A stretch of DNA of 47,357 bases, from the NCBI GenBank assembly GCA_902543375.1, contig CACBYE010000008.1, forward strand, positions 1 to 47,357. Reading direction: 5' to 3'. The notes beneath the pieces are model-generated. The model worked only from the letters and a program-made list of their open reading frames with translations, had not been told where the DNA came from and made no database searches. This DNA comes from an uncultured Pelagibacteraceae bacterium. Lineage in GTDB: Bacteria > Pseudomonadota > Alphaproteobacteria > Pelagibacterales > Pelagibacteraceae. The translations under genes were made by a program, and so were the position numbers. Positions 36,935 through 46,366 of this stretch are shown one piece after another (within the stretch, counting starts at the first letter, position 1; each line of letters opens with the position of its first letter).

Positions 36935-37962
36935 TAAATTGCTTCCTCTAGTTTTTTTGACATTTCAGCAATGTTATCGGGTGGCCAATTTGGTATTTCC
37001 ATACCTAGATATAATGACATTCCTGTAAGTACCTCTTTAATTTCATTTAATGATTTTCTTCCAAAGTTTGGTGTTCTAAGCATTTCACCTTCAGATTTTT
37101 GAACAAGATCACCTATATAAATTATATTATCATTTTTTAAACAATTCATCGATCTAACAGATAATTCAAGTTCATCTACTTTTCTCAACAAATTTTTATT
37201 AAATTCTGGCTCAGTAGAAACCTCTTTTGTAGGTGCCTCAACAGGCTCATCAAAATTAATAAACATTTTTAATTGATCTTGAAAGATTCTTGCAGAGTAA
37301 GCTACAGCATCTTCTGCAGATATAGATCCATCTGTCTCAACTTCCATTGTAAGTTTATCGTAATCAAGAGCTTTTCCCTCTCTTGCAGTGCTTACAGAAT
37401 ATGACACTTTTTTAACAGGACTGTATAATGAGTCTATAGCTATTAAACCTAGTGGAGGTTCCTCTGGTTTGTTTAATTCAGCAGGCACATATCCTTTTCC
37501 AGTATTAACATTCATTTCCATGTGAAAACTAGTATTTTCATCTAAATTACAAATAACTAAGTCTGGATTTAAAATTTCTACATCTGTTACAGGAGTGATA
37601 TCTGATGCTTTAATTTCTCCTGGTCCTTTAGCATCTAAAATAAGTTTTTTTGTTCCCTCTGATGAAGATTTCAAAGCTAATGATTTAACATTTAATACTA
37701 TATCCGTGACATCCTCTCTTACACCTTTGATTGATGTAAACTCATGTAGTACTCCATCAATCTGAATTGAGGTTACAGCAGCACCTCTAATTGATGATAA
37801 TAAGATTCTTCTTAAGGAGTTACCTAATGTAAGTCCATAACCCTTCTCGAGGGGCTCTGCGATAATTTTAGCTTTAGATAAATCGTCGCTCATCTGAACA
37901 TCTATTTTCGATGGTTTAATAAGGGATTTCCAATTCTTTAAATTCACATTTTCAGTTTCCAT
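36934..37962 (-). CDS. rpoA: DNA-directed RNA polymerase subunit alpha
   Basis: Assembly platform of RNA polymerase and contact for activators and UP elements. The N-terminal domain has [23 protein letters not shown] and [24 protein letters not shown]; the C-terminal domain follows the acidic linker with [23 protein letters not shown] and [16 protein letters not shown]. The 342 residues are standard for alphaproteobacteria. It overlaps rpsK and rplQ by one base on each side. Confidence 0.98.
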   Translation of the reverse strand: METENVNLKNWKSLIKPSKIDVQMSDDLSKAKIIAEPLEKGYGLTLGNSLRRILLSSIRGAAVTSIQIDGVLHEFTSIKGVREDVTDIVLNVKSLALKSSSEGTKKLILDAKGPGEIKASDITPVTDVEILNPDLVICNLDENTSFHMEMNVNTGKGYVPAELNKPEEPPLGLIAIDSLYSPVKKVSYSVSTAREGKALDYDKLTMEVETDGSISAEDAVAYSARIFQDQLKMFINFDEPVEAPTKEVSTEPEFNKNLLRKVDELELSVRSMNCLKNDNIIYIGDLVQKSEGEMLRTPNFGRKSLNEIKEVLTGMSLYLGMEIPNWPPDNIAEMSKKLEEAI

Positions 37963-38411
37963 TAAACTCTCCTTTTTTTTGGTGGTCTAGTACCATTATG
38001 TGGCATTGGTGTAGTATCTTTAATTGATAGGATTTTAAATCCTCGAGCTTGTAAGGCTCTTAAAGCAGTTTCTCTTCCTGAGCCTGGTCCTTTTACTTCT
38101 ACAGATAAAGTCTTCATACCGTATTCTAATGCTTTTGACGCTGCCGAATCTGCAGCTATTTGAGCAGCGTAAGGTGTAGATTTTCTTGATCCCTTAAATC
38201 CTTTCTGACCTGCGGAAGCCCATGAAATAATATTCCCATTAGTATCTGCTATAGAAATAATTGTATTATTGAAAGTTGATTGTACGTATGCAATCCCGTT
38301 TAAAATATTTCTTTTTATTTTTTTTTTTTTTGAATAAGAACTTTTTTTTACTTTAGTAGTTGTTTTTTCATTTTTTTGGTCCTGTTTTTCAACCTTATCA
38401 ACTTTAGCCAT
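37962..38411 (-). CDS. rpsK: 30S ribosomal protein S11 (uS11)
   Basis: Platform protein of the small subunit. The core from [30 protein letters not shown] to [18 protein letters not shown] is canonical. About 35 N-terminal residues ([28 protein letters not shown]) are a Lys-rich extension ahead of the usual start, giving 149 residues against about 129. The extension is encoded by a region containing 14 consecutive A on the coding strand. Confidence 0.97.
   Translation of the reverse strand: MAKVDKVEKQDQKNEKTTTKVKKSSYSKKKKIKRNILNGIAYVQSTFNNTIISIADTNGNIISWASAGQKGFKGSRKSTPYAAQIAADSAASKALEYGMKTLSVEVKGPGSGRETALRALQARGFKILSIKDTTPMPHNGTRPPKKRRV
38318..38331 (-). repeat. Homopolymer tract (14 A on coding strand) inside rpsK
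   Basis: Fourteen T residues in a row on the plus strand, read as A14 in the coding strand of rpsK, encode most of the SKKKKI segment in the N-terminal extension. It is the longest homopolymer I noticed in the window. Such tracts are prone to polymerase slippage, which here would shift the frame before the conserved S11 core. Confidence 0.85.
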
Positions 38412-38413
38412 AA

Positions 38414-38797
38414 CTATTTTTTTAGTGGTGTTAATTTTTTACCAGCAATTGCTATTGCTTTGCCTTTTCTGGTCCTCGCATTACATCTCGTTCTTTGACC
38501 TCTTACAGGTAACTTTTTTCTATGTCTAGATCCTCTGTAACATGCAAGATCAATTAATCTTTTTATACTTAAAGAGTAATCTCTTCTTAGATCTCCTTCT
38601 ACTTTAAAATTTTGATCTATGTATTCTCTGATTTTTAAAATTTCATCGTCGGTTAATTGGTTAATTCTTTTTTCCTTAGGAATTTTTAAATTTGCGCAAA
38701 TCTGATTAGAGAATTTGTCACCAATACCATAAATGTAAGTAAGTCCTACTTGCACAAGTTTGTTTTGTGGGATATTTATACCTGCTATACGAGCCAT
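38414..38797 (-). CDS. rpsM: 30S ribosomal protein S13 (uS13)
   Basis: Head protein contacting tRNA in the P site and 23S rRNA. The family pattern is [52 protein letters not shown], with 127 residues. It is preceded by a 55-base gap with a good promoter, so rpsM-rpsK-rpoA-rplQ can be transcribed separately from the spc genes and adk. Confidence 0.98.
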   Translation of the reverse strand: MARIAGINIPQNKLVQVGLTYIYGIGDKFSNQICANLKIPKEKRINQLTDDEILKIREYIDQNFKVEGDLRRDYSLSIKRLIDLACYRGSRHRKKLPVRGQRTRCNARTRKGKAIAIAGKKLTPLKK

Positions 38798-38820
38798 ATA
38801 TTTGAGATAATTTTTAGCCT

Positions 38821-38848
38821 TTTATATAATAAGATCTTTCAAAGTCAA
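38821..38848 (-). promoter_or_regulatory. Sigma-70-type promoter for rpsM-rpsK-rpoA-rplQ
   Basis: On the minus strand TTGACT (38848-38843) and TATAAA (38826-38821) are separated by 16 bases, five of six matches each to the -35 and -10 consensus. The predicted start of transcription would be near 38813, leaving a leader of about 15 bases before the rpsM ATG at 38797. It fills one of the few non-coding gaps in the ribosomal block. Confidence 0.65.
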
Positions 38849-38852
38849 CGGC

Positions 38853-39416
38853 TTAAACATTGATAAAACTGTCTATTTTAGCTGTAATTTCCTCAATTTT
38901 AGAACTACCATCTATTTCGTGAAAATTCAAATTTTTAGAATAGAAATCTAAAATAGGTTTAGTTGTTTCCATATAAGTATCATATCTTTTTGTAAATGTA
39001 TTCAAATCATCATCTGATCTTTTTTCTAAAATTTTTCTTTTTTCAATTCTTTTTAAAATTGTTTCTTTATTTACATTTAGAAAAAAAATAAAATTTATAC
39101 TTTGATTACTTTTTTTTAGCAATATATCTAGATTCTTAGCTTGTGCCAATGACCTAGGATATCCATCAAATATTAATCTATCTTTTTTTTTTGGATCAAA
39201 CAAAACATTTTCAATAAGTGTATTTACTATTTTATCACTCACAAAATTTCCATTATCCATATCACTCACAATTCTTTTTCCAATTTCAGAATTTTTTTGA
39301 ATCTCTTCTCTAAGCATGTCACCTGTTGATATTTGAAAATTGCCTAATTTTTTTACTAAGTATTTTGCTTGTGTACCTTTACCAGCACCAGGGGGTCCAA
39401 ATAAAATAAAATTCAC
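38853..39416 (-). CDS. adk: Adenylate kinase
   Basis: Interconverts ATP plus AMP with two ADP. The P-loop is FGPPGAGKGTQAKYL (residues 4-18), followed by ISTGDMLREEI and FDGYPRSLAQAKNLD; the lid is the short form without the zinc insert (EKRKILEKRSDDD), giving 187 residues. The start codon is GTG. Adk between secY and rpsM is the usual alphaproteobacterial and Gram-positive position. rpmJ is not present in this interval. Confidence 0.97.
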   Translation of the reverse strand: MNFILFGPPGAGKGTQAKYLVKKLGNFQISTGDMLREEIQKNSEIGKRIVSDMDNGNFVSDKIVNTLIENVLFDPKKKDRLIFDGYPRSLAQAKNLDILLKKSNQSINFIFFLNVNKETILKRIEKRKILEKRSDDDLNTFTKRYDTYMETTKPILDFYSKNLNFHEIDGSSKIEEITAKIDSFINV

Positions 39417-39425
39417 TTTTTTTTT

Positions 39426-40706
39426 CTACTTGCCAAATTTGGTTTTCTTTATCAATTGTTCATATTGGGAGCTCATAAGTCTAGTTTGGATTTGTGTGAC
39501 AGTATCAATGGCAACAACAACGACAATTAAGACAGATGTCCCACCTAAATAAAATGGAATTGGATAGTTTGCAATTAAAAATTCAGGCATCAAACAAACT
39601 AAAGTTAAATATAATGCTCCAATAGTGGTTAATTTAGTTAAAATATTTTCAATATAAATAGCTGTGCTTTCACCTGGTCTAATACCTGGAATAAATCCAC
39701 CATATTTTCTTAAGTTATCTGCGGTCTCAGTAGGATTAAATGTTATTGATGTATAAAAAAATGTAAAAAAAATTATACCCGATGCAAATAATAACATATA
39801 AAGAGGTTGACCTTGTGTAAAATAAGAACTTAAATTTAAGAAAGTTTCACTTTCAGAAATATTAAAGTTTGAAAATGTTACAGGTAATAACAATAATGCT
39901 GAGGCAAATATAGCAGGAATTACGCCTGCCTGATTAATTTTTAGAGGAAGATGTGAGGATTCACCACCGTACATTTTATTACCCATTTGTCTTTTTGGAT
40001 AATTGATTAATATTTTTCTGAGTGCTCTTTCCATAAACACTATAAATAATATGGTTAAAATTAACAAAACAAATATTGCAATTATCATCAAAGTTGATAT
40101 CGCACCAGTTCTTCCTAACTCAAATGTTGTTACCAGTGCTCTTGGAATTTCAGCAACGATACCAGCAAAAATTATTAGAGAAATACCATTTCCTATACCT
40201 CTTTGTGTTATTTGTTCACCTAACCACATTAAGAAAATTGTACCAGCTACAATAGTGGTGACAGTGGAAATTTTAAAGAAAACACCAGGATTGATCACTA
40301 AATTAGCTGAAGACTCCAAACCAACAGACAGTCCATAACCTTGAACTGTTGCAAGTAATACTGTTCCATATCTAGTTATTTGTGTTATTTTAGATCGTCC
40401 TGTTTCCCCTTGTGCTTTAAGATTTTTGAAGTAATCAGATACCCCGGTGAGTAATTGAACTATAATTGATGAAGAGATATATGGCATTATACCTAAGGCA
40501 AAGATTGCCATTCTACTTACTGCACCTCCTGCAAAAACATTAAACATTCCTAATAATCCTTTTTGATTCCCCTCCATTAAAATTTTAAGTTGTTCAGGAT
40601 CTATGCCAGGTAATGGAACAAATGTGCCAAATCTATAGACTGCTAAGATTGCAATAGTAAATATTATTCTATTTCTAAGATCAGAACTTGAAGATGAAGA
40701 GCTCAT
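39426..40706 (-). CDS. secY: Preprotein translocase subunit SecY
   Basis: Central channel of the Sec translocon in the inner membrane. The family start is FTIAILAVYRFGTFVPLPGIDPEQL, followed by the plug region AVSRMAIFALGIMPYISSSIIVQLL, GIGNGISLIIFAGIVA, and ADNLRKYGGFIPGIRPGEST near the C-terminus; ten membrane segments are expected. The 426 residues are slightly short. The N-terminus is unusual: seven serines directly after Met replace the longer amphipathic helix commonly seen. Confidence 0.97.
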   Translation of the reverse strand: MSSSSSSSDLRNRIIFTIAILAVYRFGTFVPLPGIDPEQLKILMEGNQKGLLGMFNVFAGGAVSRMAIFALGIMPYISSSIIVQLLTGVSDYFKNLKAQGETGRSKITQITRYGTVLLATVQGYGLSVGLESSANLVINPGVFFKISTVTTIVAGTIFLMWLGEQITQRGIGNGISLIIFAGIVAEIPRALVTTFELGRTGAISTLMIIAIFVLLILTILFIVFMERALRKILINYPKRQMGNKMYGGESSHLPLKINQAGVIPAIFASALLLLPVTFSNFNISESETFLNLSSYFTQGQPLYMLLFASGIIFFTFFYTSITFNPTETADNLRKYGGFIPGIRPGESTAIYIENILTKLTTIGALYLTLVCLMPEFLIANYPIPFYLGGTSVLIVVVVAIDTVTQIQTRLMSSQYEQLIKKTKFGK

Positions 40707-40718
40707 TATATTAAGAAA

Positions 40719-41171
40719 TTATTTTTTTAATTGTATAGATCCACCAATTTTTTCAAGCTTTTCTTGCGCTGATTTTGAAGCCAAATCGGCCTCAATATTA
40801 ATTTTATTTTTAATTTCACCTGTGCCTAAAATTTTAAGTTTTATCGAATTCTTATTTATTAATCTTAGTTTTTTTAATAAAGATGTATTTAAAACATTAC
40901 TAGTATCAATTGTTTTTTTATCTATAAATGATTGTATTTTATCTAAATTTAAAATTGCAATTTTTTCTCTTTTGATAGGATTAAAACCTCTTTTAGGAAG
41001 TCGTCTATAAAGTGGCATCTGACCACCCTCAAAACTTTTTATAGCTACTCCAGATCTAGATTTTTGGCCTTTTACACCCCTTCCCGATGTTTTTCCTTTT
41101 CCAGAACCTATGCCCCTTCCAACTCTAATTTTTGATTTATTTATCTTTAATCTATTGTCTAATTTTATCAT
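40719..41171 (-). CDS. rplO: 50S ribosomal protein L15 (uL15)
   Basis: Late-assembling large-subunit protein. Glycine-rich opening RVGRGIGSGKGKTSGRGVKGQKSRSG and FEGGQMPLYRRLPKRGF are diagnostic. The 150 residues are normal. Its ATG overlaps the rpsE stop by one base, so the rpmD gene (L30) that normally separates them is missing from this position. Confidence 0.97.
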   Translation of the reverse strand: MIKLDNRLKINKSKIRVGRGIGSGKGKTSGRGVKGQKSRSGVAIKSFEGGQMPLYRRLPKRGFNPIKREKIAILNLDKIQSFIDKKTIDTSNVLNTSLLKKLRLINKNSIKLKILGTGEIKNKINIEADLASKSAQEKLEKIGGSIQLKK

Positions 41172-41686
41172 TAGCCTCTTTTTTCAATTATCTCTGAAAT
41201 CTTTTTGTTTCTTATAGATGAAATCTGTTTAGGTGAGTTTTGTTTCATAAGAGCTTTTAATGTTGCTCTTATAACATTATGTGCATTTGAGGTTCCCATA
41301 GATTTTGCAACAATGTCTTTAACACCCAAAACTTCACATACAGCTCTGACTGGACCTCCTGCTATTATACCTGTTCCTTTTGATGCTGACCTTAAAATAA
41401 TACGACCAGATCCATCTTTAGCCTTAACATCATGGTGAATTGTTCTTCCCTCTCTTAAAGGAATATGAATTAATTTTCTTCTAGCAATTTCATTTGCTTT
41501 TTTTATTGCATCGGGGACTTGTTTAGCTTTTGCATGAGCAATACCAATTTTTCCAGCCTGATTGCCAACTACAACTAAAGCTGAAAAACCAAATCTTCTT
41601 CCACCTTTCACAACTTTAGTAATTCTGTTTATATGTACGAGTTTTTCTAGTATATCATCAGACTTTTTATCTCTAAAGTTTTCCAT
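41171..41686 (-). CDS. rpsE: 30S ribosomal protein S5 (uS5)
   Basis: Decoding-fidelity protein of the small-subunit body. Core motifs are RITKVVKGGRRFGFSALVVVGN and AGGPVRAVCEVLGVKDIVAKSMGTSN. I set the start at the ATG at 41686 (MENFRDKKSDD, 171 residues), just after the rplR stop; the in-frame ATG at 41704 would add six residues read through the rplR end. Confidence 0.96.
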   Translation of the reverse strand: MENFRDKKSDDILEKLVHINRITKVVKGGRRFGFSALVVVGNQAGKIGIAHAKAKQVPDAIKKANEIARRKLIHIPLREGRTIHHDVKAKDGSGRIILRSASKGTGIIAGGPVRAVCEVLGVKDIVAKSMGTSNAHNVIRATLKALMKQNSPKQISSIRNKKISEIIEKRG

Positions 41687-41687
41687 T

Positions 41688-42044
41688 TTAAAACTCCATT
41701 CCATGTTTTCTTAATGTTTCAGCGAAAATCTTAACTCTGCCATGATATTTATAAATACCTCTGTCAAAGTAAATTTTACTAATTTTTTTTTCTTGAGCTT
41801 TTTTGGCTAATTTTTCTGCAACTTTTATTGACAATTCAGATTTGTTCTTTATTTTTGTTTCTTTTATATCTTTCTCAATTGAAGAGGCTGATAATAGTGT
41901 AATATTTTTTTTGTCATCAATAATTTGAGCTGAAATATTTTTTGTTGATCTAAATATGCTTAATCTAAATCTTCCGACTTTAGCTACCTTTTTAAGCTTA
42001 TTTCCAACTCTAAATTTTTTTCTTATACTTGTATTAAGTTTCAT
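41688..42044 (-). CDS. rplR: 50S ribosomal protein L18 (uL18)
   Basis: 5S rRNA-binding protein of the central protuberance. The 118 residues show the family layout: basic N-terminus ([36 protein letters not shown]), the middle [40 protein letters not shown], and the end LRKHGMEF. It overlaps rplF by one base. Confidence 0.97.
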   Translation of the reverse strand: MKLNTSIRKKFRVGNKLKKVAKVGRFRLSIFRSTKNISAQIIDDKKNITLLSASSIEKDIKETKIKNKSELSIKVAEKLAKKAQEKKISKIYFDRGIYKYHGRVKIFAETLRKHGMEF

Positions 42045-42583
42045 TATTTTTTCTTTCCCTCTTTTTTCAAAATATACTGACCCTTTTCTCTAATACCCTT
42101 TCCTTTATAGGGCTCAATTTTTCTCAACGTTTTAATTTTAGATACAACTGATCCAACTATTTGTTTATCAAAACCACTAATTTTTAAAGTTGTTTGTTTT
42201 TCAACGGTTATTTTAATACCATCAGGGATGTCAAAGTTAATATCGTGGCTGTAACCTAGTTGTAAATTTAGTTGATTACCTTTTAATGCAGCTCTATAAC
42301 CTACGCCAACCAGTTCTAGTATTTTTTCATATCCTTTAATTGAGCCAATAACAGCATTATTAATTAAACTTCTATTCATGCCCCACAGTCTTTTTGTGTT
42401 TTGATCAATTTTTTTTGGTTTGATTGATATTTCTTTTCCATCCTTAATGTTTAAATTAAACATTTCTATATCTATATTTAGTGATTTTTTTCCAAGCGGG
42501 CCTTCAATGTTTAAAATGTTACCGGCTAAAGCAACTTTAACTTTTTCAGGTATTGAAATGTTTATTTTTCCTATTTTTGACAT
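42044..42583 (-). CDS. rplF: 50S ribosomal protein L6 (uL6)
   Basis: Binds the sarcin-ricin region near the factor-binding site. Two repeated domains are present, with [12 protein letters not shown] in the first, [25 protein letters not shown] linking, and [18 protein letters not shown] C-terminus ([19 protein letters not shown]). The 179 residues are normal. One base separates it from rpsH. Confidence 0.97.
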   Translation of the reverse strand: MSKIGKINISIPEKVKVALAGNILNIEGPLGKKSLNIDIEMFNLNIKDGKEISIKPKKIDQNTKRLWGMNRSLINNAVIGSIKGYEKILELVGVGYRAALKGNQLNLQLGYSHDINFDIPDGIKITVEKQTTLKISGFDKQIVGSVVSKIKTLRKIEPYKGKGIREKGQYILKKEGKKK

Positions 42584-42584
42584 A

Positions 42585-42980
42585 TTAAAAGACTTTACAA
42601 ATTATTTCACCACCAACTCTATGTTTTCTTGCATCAATATCGGTCATCACACCTTTTGGTGTAGACAATATTGCAATACCCAAACCGTTATTTATTTTTG
42701 GTAAACTGTCTGCACTAGAAAATATTCTTCGTCCAGGTTTTGAAACTCTTTCAAAATTATTTATCACTGGATTGCCAAAGTGATACTTTAATTCTAAAGA
42801 TAAAATGTTTTTTTTCTCTTCACTTGAAATCTTAAAATCTTTTATAAAACCCTCATTTTTCAATATGTCAGCAATTTTACTCTTGAAGTTTGAGGATGGT
42901 AAGTCTACTTTTTTATGATTTCTAGATTGAGCATTTTTAACTCTAGCGATCATGTCTCCAATTGGGTCACTTAAACTCAT
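42585..42980 (-). CDS. rpsH: 30S ribosomal protein S8 (uS8)
   Basis: Primary 16S rRNA-binding protein and, in E. coli, translational repressor of the spc operon. The opening SLSDPIGDMIARVKNAQSRNHKKVDLPSS-type segment and the C-terminal GLGIAILSTPKGVMTDIDARKHRVGGE are diagnostic. Length is 131 residues. I cannot identify an S8 repressor site around rplX-rplE by eye. Confidence 0.97.
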   Translation of the reverse strand: MSLSDPIGDMIARVKNAQSRNHKKVDLPSSNFKSKIADILKNEGFIKDFKISSEEKKNILSLELKYHFGNPVINNFERVSKPGRRIFSSADSLPKINNGLGIAILSTPKGVMTDIDARKHRVGGEIICKVF

Positions 42981-42991
42981 AATTTTCCTTC

Positions 42992-43297
42992 CTACCAGCT
43001 TGATTTAACTAAACCTGGAATTTTACCTTGTAATCCAAGTTGTCTTAATGCAATTCTTGATATTTTTAATTTTCTATAAACGCCATGTGGTCTTCCAGTA
43101 ATTTGACACCTATTCATTACTCTAATTTTTGCTGAGTTTCGAGGTAATTTGGAAAGCTTTTGTTGTGCCTTGAATCTTTCCTCTAAAGAAATTTTTTTAT
43201 CCATTATTATCTTTTTTAATTTTGCCCTTTTATTAAATAGTCTATCCGATAGTTTTATTCGTCTGTTATTTTTATTGATCGAGCTTAATTTTGCCAT
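42992..43297 (-). CDS. rpsN: 30S ribosomal protein S14 (uS14), zinc-independent form
   Basis: Head protein of the small subunit. The 101-residue long form has RVMNRCQITGRPHGVYRKLKISRIALRQ and ends GKIPGLVKSSW. Only one cysteine is present and the CxxC pairs of the short zinc form are absent, so zinc is not required. It lies one base downstream of rplE. Confidence 0.97.
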   Translation of the reverse strand: MAKLSSINKNNRRIKLSDRLFNKRAKLKKIIMDKKISLEERFKAQQKLSKLPRNSAKIRVMNRCQITGRPHGVYRKLKISRIALRQLGLQGKIPGLVKSSW

Positions 43298-43298
43298 T

Positions 43299-43856
43299 TT
43301 AATTTTCTCCTTTTTTGATAAATGGGAAGTTCATTTTATTTAACAAAGCAAAACTTTGTTCTTTATTTTTTGATGAAATCACTACCACAATGTCTAACCC
43401 TCTAACTTTGTCTGCTCTGTCAAAGCTGACTTCTGGAAATATAATATGTTCTTTTATTCCAAAAGTATAATTACCAAATTTATCGAAGCCATCTGCAGAT
43501 AAACCTCTAAAATCTTTAACTCTTGGTAATGCTATGTTTACTAATCTATCGATGAATTCATACATTCTATTTTTTCTTAAAGTCACTTTCAATCCTGCAC
43601 TAGTGCCTTTTCTTGTTTTGAAGTTTGCAACAGATTTTTTAAATTTAGTAACAACCGGCTTTTGTCCAGTAATTTTAGCAAGATCATCTTCGCACGATTT
43701 TAAAATTTTTGCGTCATTTCCATCAAGACCTAAACCCATATTTAAAACAACTTTTTCAATTCTTGGCCCCATATTCAAGTTCTTAAGCTTAAATTCAGCT
43801 TTCAAAGCTGGTTGAATTTCTTTAAGGTAAATTTCTTTTAATCTTGGTATCATCAT
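43299..43856 (-). CDS. rplE: 50S ribosomal protein L5 (uL5)
   Basis: Contacts 5S rRNA and P-site tRNA. Core: [61 protein letters not shown] and [16 protein letters not shown]. The first ATG at 43856 overlaps the rplX TGA as ATGA; a second ATG follows at once (43853), so the start may be either. Length is 185 or 184 residues. Confidence 0.97.
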   Translation of the reverse strand: MMIPRLKEIYLKEIQPALKAEFKLKNLNMGPRIEKVVLNMGLGLDGNDAKILKSCEDDLAKITGQKPVVTKFKKSVANFKTRKGTSAGLKVTLRKNRMYEFIDRLVNIALPRVKDFRGLSADGFDKFGNYTFGIKEHIIFPEVSFDRADKVRGLDIVVVISSKNKEQSFALLNKMNFPFIKKGEN

Positions 43857-44101
43857 TTTTTAGCTGAAGCTTTTTTTTCTTTTTTTTTCACGTCAATTAA
43901 TTTTAAATTTGACAAGTGTATAAAATTTTCCTTAGAGAAAATTCCACCTTTTTTTTCCTTAGTTGTTTTAACATGTTTTTTAATCATATTAAGATCTTTC
44001 ACTTTAGCCCTATTACCTGGTCTATCAATCTCTATAACTTCACCTTCTTTTGTTTTATCTTTACCTGTGAGAATTTTTACTTTTAAACCTTTCTTAATCA
44101 T
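43853..44101 (-). CDS. rplX: 50S ribosomal protein L24 (uL24)
   Basis: Assembly initiator of the large subunit. The KOW motif is [32 protein letters not shown], followed by [25 protein letters not shown]. At 82 residues it is about 20 shorter than E. coli L24; the C-terminal domain is replaced by a short Lys-rich tail. It overlaps rplN by one base. Confidence 0.96.
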   Translation of the reverse strand: MIKKGLKVKILTGKDKTKEGEVIEIDRPGNRAKVKDLNMIKKHVKTTKEKKGGIFSKENFIHLSNLKLIDVKKKEKKASAKK

Positions 44102-44469
44102 TATAATACCTCAGGAGCTAGCGAAATTATTTTCATTTGCCCTCTTGTTCTCAATTCTCTAGTAACAGGACCAAAAATTCTAGTACCAACTGGTTCACCC
44201 TTATCATCAACTAAAACAGCAGCATTATTATCAAATCTTACTTTTGATCCGTCGTCTCTGTGAATGCCTTTTTTAACTCTTACAACTACAGCTTTATGAA
44301 CAGAGCCCTTTTTAACTTTTCCTTTGGGAATGGCCTCTTTCACTGCAATTACAATTGTGTCTCCAACACTAGCGTACCTTCTCTTTGAACCTCCAAGAAC
44401 TTTAATACATTCAATTTTTTTTGCACCAGTATTATCAGCGACAAGTAATTCTGTTTGAACTTGTATCAT
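44101..44469 (-). CDS. rplN: 50S ribosomal protein L14 (uL14)
   Basis: Subunit-interface protein and binding site for silencing factor RsfS. The highly conserved 122 residues include [46 protein letters not shown] and [13 protein letters not shown]. It overlaps rpsQ and rplX by one base each. Confidence 0.98.
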   Translation of the reverse strand: MIQVQTELLVADNTGAKKIECIKVLGGSKRRYASVGDTIVIAVKEAIPKGKVKKGSVHKAVVVRVKKGIHRDDGSKVRFDNNAAVLVDDKGEPVGTRIFGPVTRELRTRGQMKIISLAPEVL

Positions 44470-44705
44470 TATTTTAAATTCTCCATCACTCGAAATTTTT
44501 TATTTTTAGAAAAAGGTTTGCTCTCAACTATTGTTACTTTATCACCTGTTTTATACTTATTATCCTCATCGTGAGCATTGTATTTCTTTTTTACTTTAAT
44601 AACTTTTTTAAGGACTGGATGTGAGTATTTTCTTTCAATTAATACAGTAATTGTTTTGTTTGGTTTATCACTCACAACTAATCCTGTTAAAATTTTTTTA
44701 GGCAT
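44469..44705 (-). CDS. rpsQ: 30S ribosomal protein S17 (uS17)
   Basis: Primary 16S rRNA-binding protein. The 78-residue OB-fold has [51 protein letters not shown] and [14 protein letters not shown]. Its start overlaps the rpmC stop by eight bases. Confidence 0.97.
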   Translation of the reverse strand: MPKKILTGLVVSDKPNKTITVLIERKYSHPVLKKVIKVKKKYNAHDEDNKYKTGDKVTIVESKPFSKNKKFRVMENLK

Positions 44706-44889
44706 TTATTTTTCCTTTTAATACAGTTTTTAATCTAGCAATTGTTATTTTGGTTTCGTTGATTTTTGAAGGGTTTGTCACTTGAGAATTAATCTTTTGA
44801 AATCTAAAATTAAATAAATCTTTTTTTAATTTATCAATATTCTTTAGAATTTCGTCTTTTGAAAGTTTTTTTATTTCTTGCTTTTTCAT
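44698..44889 (-). CDS. rpmC: 50S ribosomal protein L29 (uL29)
   Basis: Small helical protein at the exit tunnel that contacts SRP and trigger factor. From the ATG at 44889 the product is 63 residues: [34 protein letters not shown] and an end of [12 protein letters not shown] longer open frame reaches 44985, but its first 32 residues are read inside rplP and do not resemble L29, so I reject that start. Confidence 0.96.
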   Translation of the reverse strand: MKKQEIKKLSKDEILKNIDKLKKDLFNFRFQKINSQVTNPSKINETKITIARLKTVLKGKINA

Positions 44890-44890
44890 A

Positions 44891-45301
44891 TTATAAAAAT
44901 CTTTTAATAGTTTTTGTTTTAATAGGAAGCTTTGCCGAAGCCTTGTATAATGCTTCCTTTGCAATTTCCTCTGAAACTCCATCAACTTCGAACAAAATTC
45001 TTCCAGGTTTTACTCTACAGGCATAAAACTCAGGTGATCCTTTTCCTTTACCCATACGGACCTCGATTGGTTTTTTAGAAACTGGAATATTGGGAAATAT
45101 TCTTGTCCATACTCTTCCTTGTCTTTTCATATGTCTGGTTAGTGCGACCCTAGCAGCTTCTATTTGTTTACCGGTAACTCTTTCAGGTGTAAGAGCTTTA
45201 AGTGCATAAGCACCATAATTAATAAAATTAGCTCTTGAAGCCTTTCCATGTATTCTTCCCTTATGAGCCTTTCGCCATTTTGTTCTTACTGGTTGAAGCA
45301 T
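44891..45301 (-). CDS. rplP: 50S ribosomal protein L16 (uL16)
   Basis: Organises the A-site and 5S rRNA region. Diagnostic segments are [40 protein letters not shown] and [23 protein letters not shown]. The 136 residues are normal. It follows rpsC with no gap and precedes rpmC by one base. Confidence 0.98.
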   Translation of the reverse strand: MLQPVRTKWRKAHKGRIHGKASRANFINYGAYALKALTPERVTGKQIEAARVALTRHMKRQGRVWTRIFPNIPVSKKPIEVRMGKGKGSPEFYACRVKPGRILFEVDGVSEEIAKEALYKASAKLPIKTKTIKRFL

Positions 45302-45982
45302 TTATACCTTACTCTCATTTAAAATTATCTTATTTGTTTCCTGATTAAACTCTTTTGCAAAAACTTCACCTTTATAAATCCAGACTTTAATACCAATTAT
45401 GCCGTATGTTGTTAGTGCTTCAGCTTCTGCGTAATCTATATCGGCTCTTAAAGTGTGAGAAGGTATCGATCCATCTCTTAACCATTCTGTTCTTGCTATT
45501 TCATTTCCACCTAATCTTCCACTCACAGAAACTTTAATTCCTTTCGCACCCAATCTTAAACATGACTGCATTGCTCTCTTCATCGCACGTCTATAAGATA
45601 TTCTCTTAACTAACTGTTGTGCTATATTTTCTGCAACTAAATAAGCATTTGTTTCAGGTTTTTTCACTTCCTTAATATTAAGTGTAACTTCGTTTTTTGT
45701 AAATTTTGATAGATTATTTTTAATTTTATCAATATCACTTCCCTTTTTTCCTATAACAAATCCTGGTCTAGATGTATAAATTGTAACATAACATTTGTTT
45801 GAAGTTCTCTCTATCATCACTTTTGAGACACCAGAATTAATAACATTTTTCCTGATGTATTCTCTGATTCTAAAATCTTCAATCAGATAATTACCAAAAT
45901 CTTTCTTTTTAGCATACCAAACTGAGTCCCAGCCTCTATTGATACCCAATCTAAAACCTACTGGATTAACTTTTTGTCCCAT
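45302..45982 (-). CDS. rpsC: 30S ribosomal protein S3 (uS3)
   Basis: mRNA-entry protein with helicase activity. From [24 protein letters not shown], the universal S3 opening, the product is 226 residues. The KH domain has [17 protein letters not shown], and the C-terminal domain has [26 protein letters not shown] sequence ([16 protein letters not shown]). I chose the ATG at 45982; a longer frame from 46024 is not family-like. The start lies 17 bases within rplV. Confidence 0.97.
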   Translation of the reverse strand: MGQKVNPVGFRLGINRGWDSVWYAKKKDFGNYLIEDFRIREYIRKNVINSGVSKVMIERTSNKCYVTIYTSRPGFVIGKKGSDIDKIKNNLSKFTKNEVTLNIKEVKKPETNAYLVAENIAQQLVKRISYRRAMKRAMQSCLRLGAKGIKVSVSGRLGGNEIARTEWLRDGSIPSHTLRADIDYAEAEALTTYGIIGIKVWIYKGEVFAKEFNQETNKIILNESKV

Positions 45983-46364
45983 GACTCTCCATTTTGTTAA
46001 ATTCTGATAATATAATTGTAACACTTGAATAAGGTTTTAATATTGGTGCAGCTCTTCCCTTTGCTCTAGGTCTAAATCTTTTCATTGTAATTTTTTTACC
46101 ACAATAAGCCTCTTTTATAATTAATTTATCAATATCATATTGAAAATTATTTTCAGCGTTAGCAACTGCAGAGCTTATGGTTTTTCTAATATCTTTTGTA
46201 ATTCTTTTTTCTGAGAATTCTAAATTTCTTATTGCTTCATCAACCTTTTTACCAACTATGCCTCTTAAAATTGGGCTAAGTTTTCTTACACTAGATCTAA
46301 TATTATTATTTATAGATCTTACTGTCTTATCTTTTTTTTGTTCTTTTTTCTTATTTTTACTCAT
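45966..46364 (-). CDS. rplV: 50S ribosomal protein L22 (uL22)
   Basis: Lines the exit tunnel. The core has [47 protein letters not shown] and [26 protein letters not shown] basic N-terminal extension ([18 protein letters not shown]) brings the length to 132 residues against about 110. Its C-terminal tail overlaps the rpsC start by 17 bases. Confidence 0.96.
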   Translation of the reverse strand: MSKNKKKEQKKDKTVRSINNNIRSSVRKLSPILRGIVGKKVDEAIRNLEFSEKRITKDIRKTISSAVANAENNFQYDIDKLIIKEAYCGKKITMKRFRPRAKGRAAPILKPYSSVTIILSEFNKMESHGTKS

Positions 46365-46366
46365 AT

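Noticed and set aside
40003..40338. 111-codon plus-strand frame opposite secY
   Set aside because: Mirror of hydrophobic secY codons; no independent start signal or family match.
44890..44985. Long N-terminal extension of rpmC
   Set aside because: The extra residues are rplP sequence read in another frame and do not match L29; ATG at 44889 fits the family.
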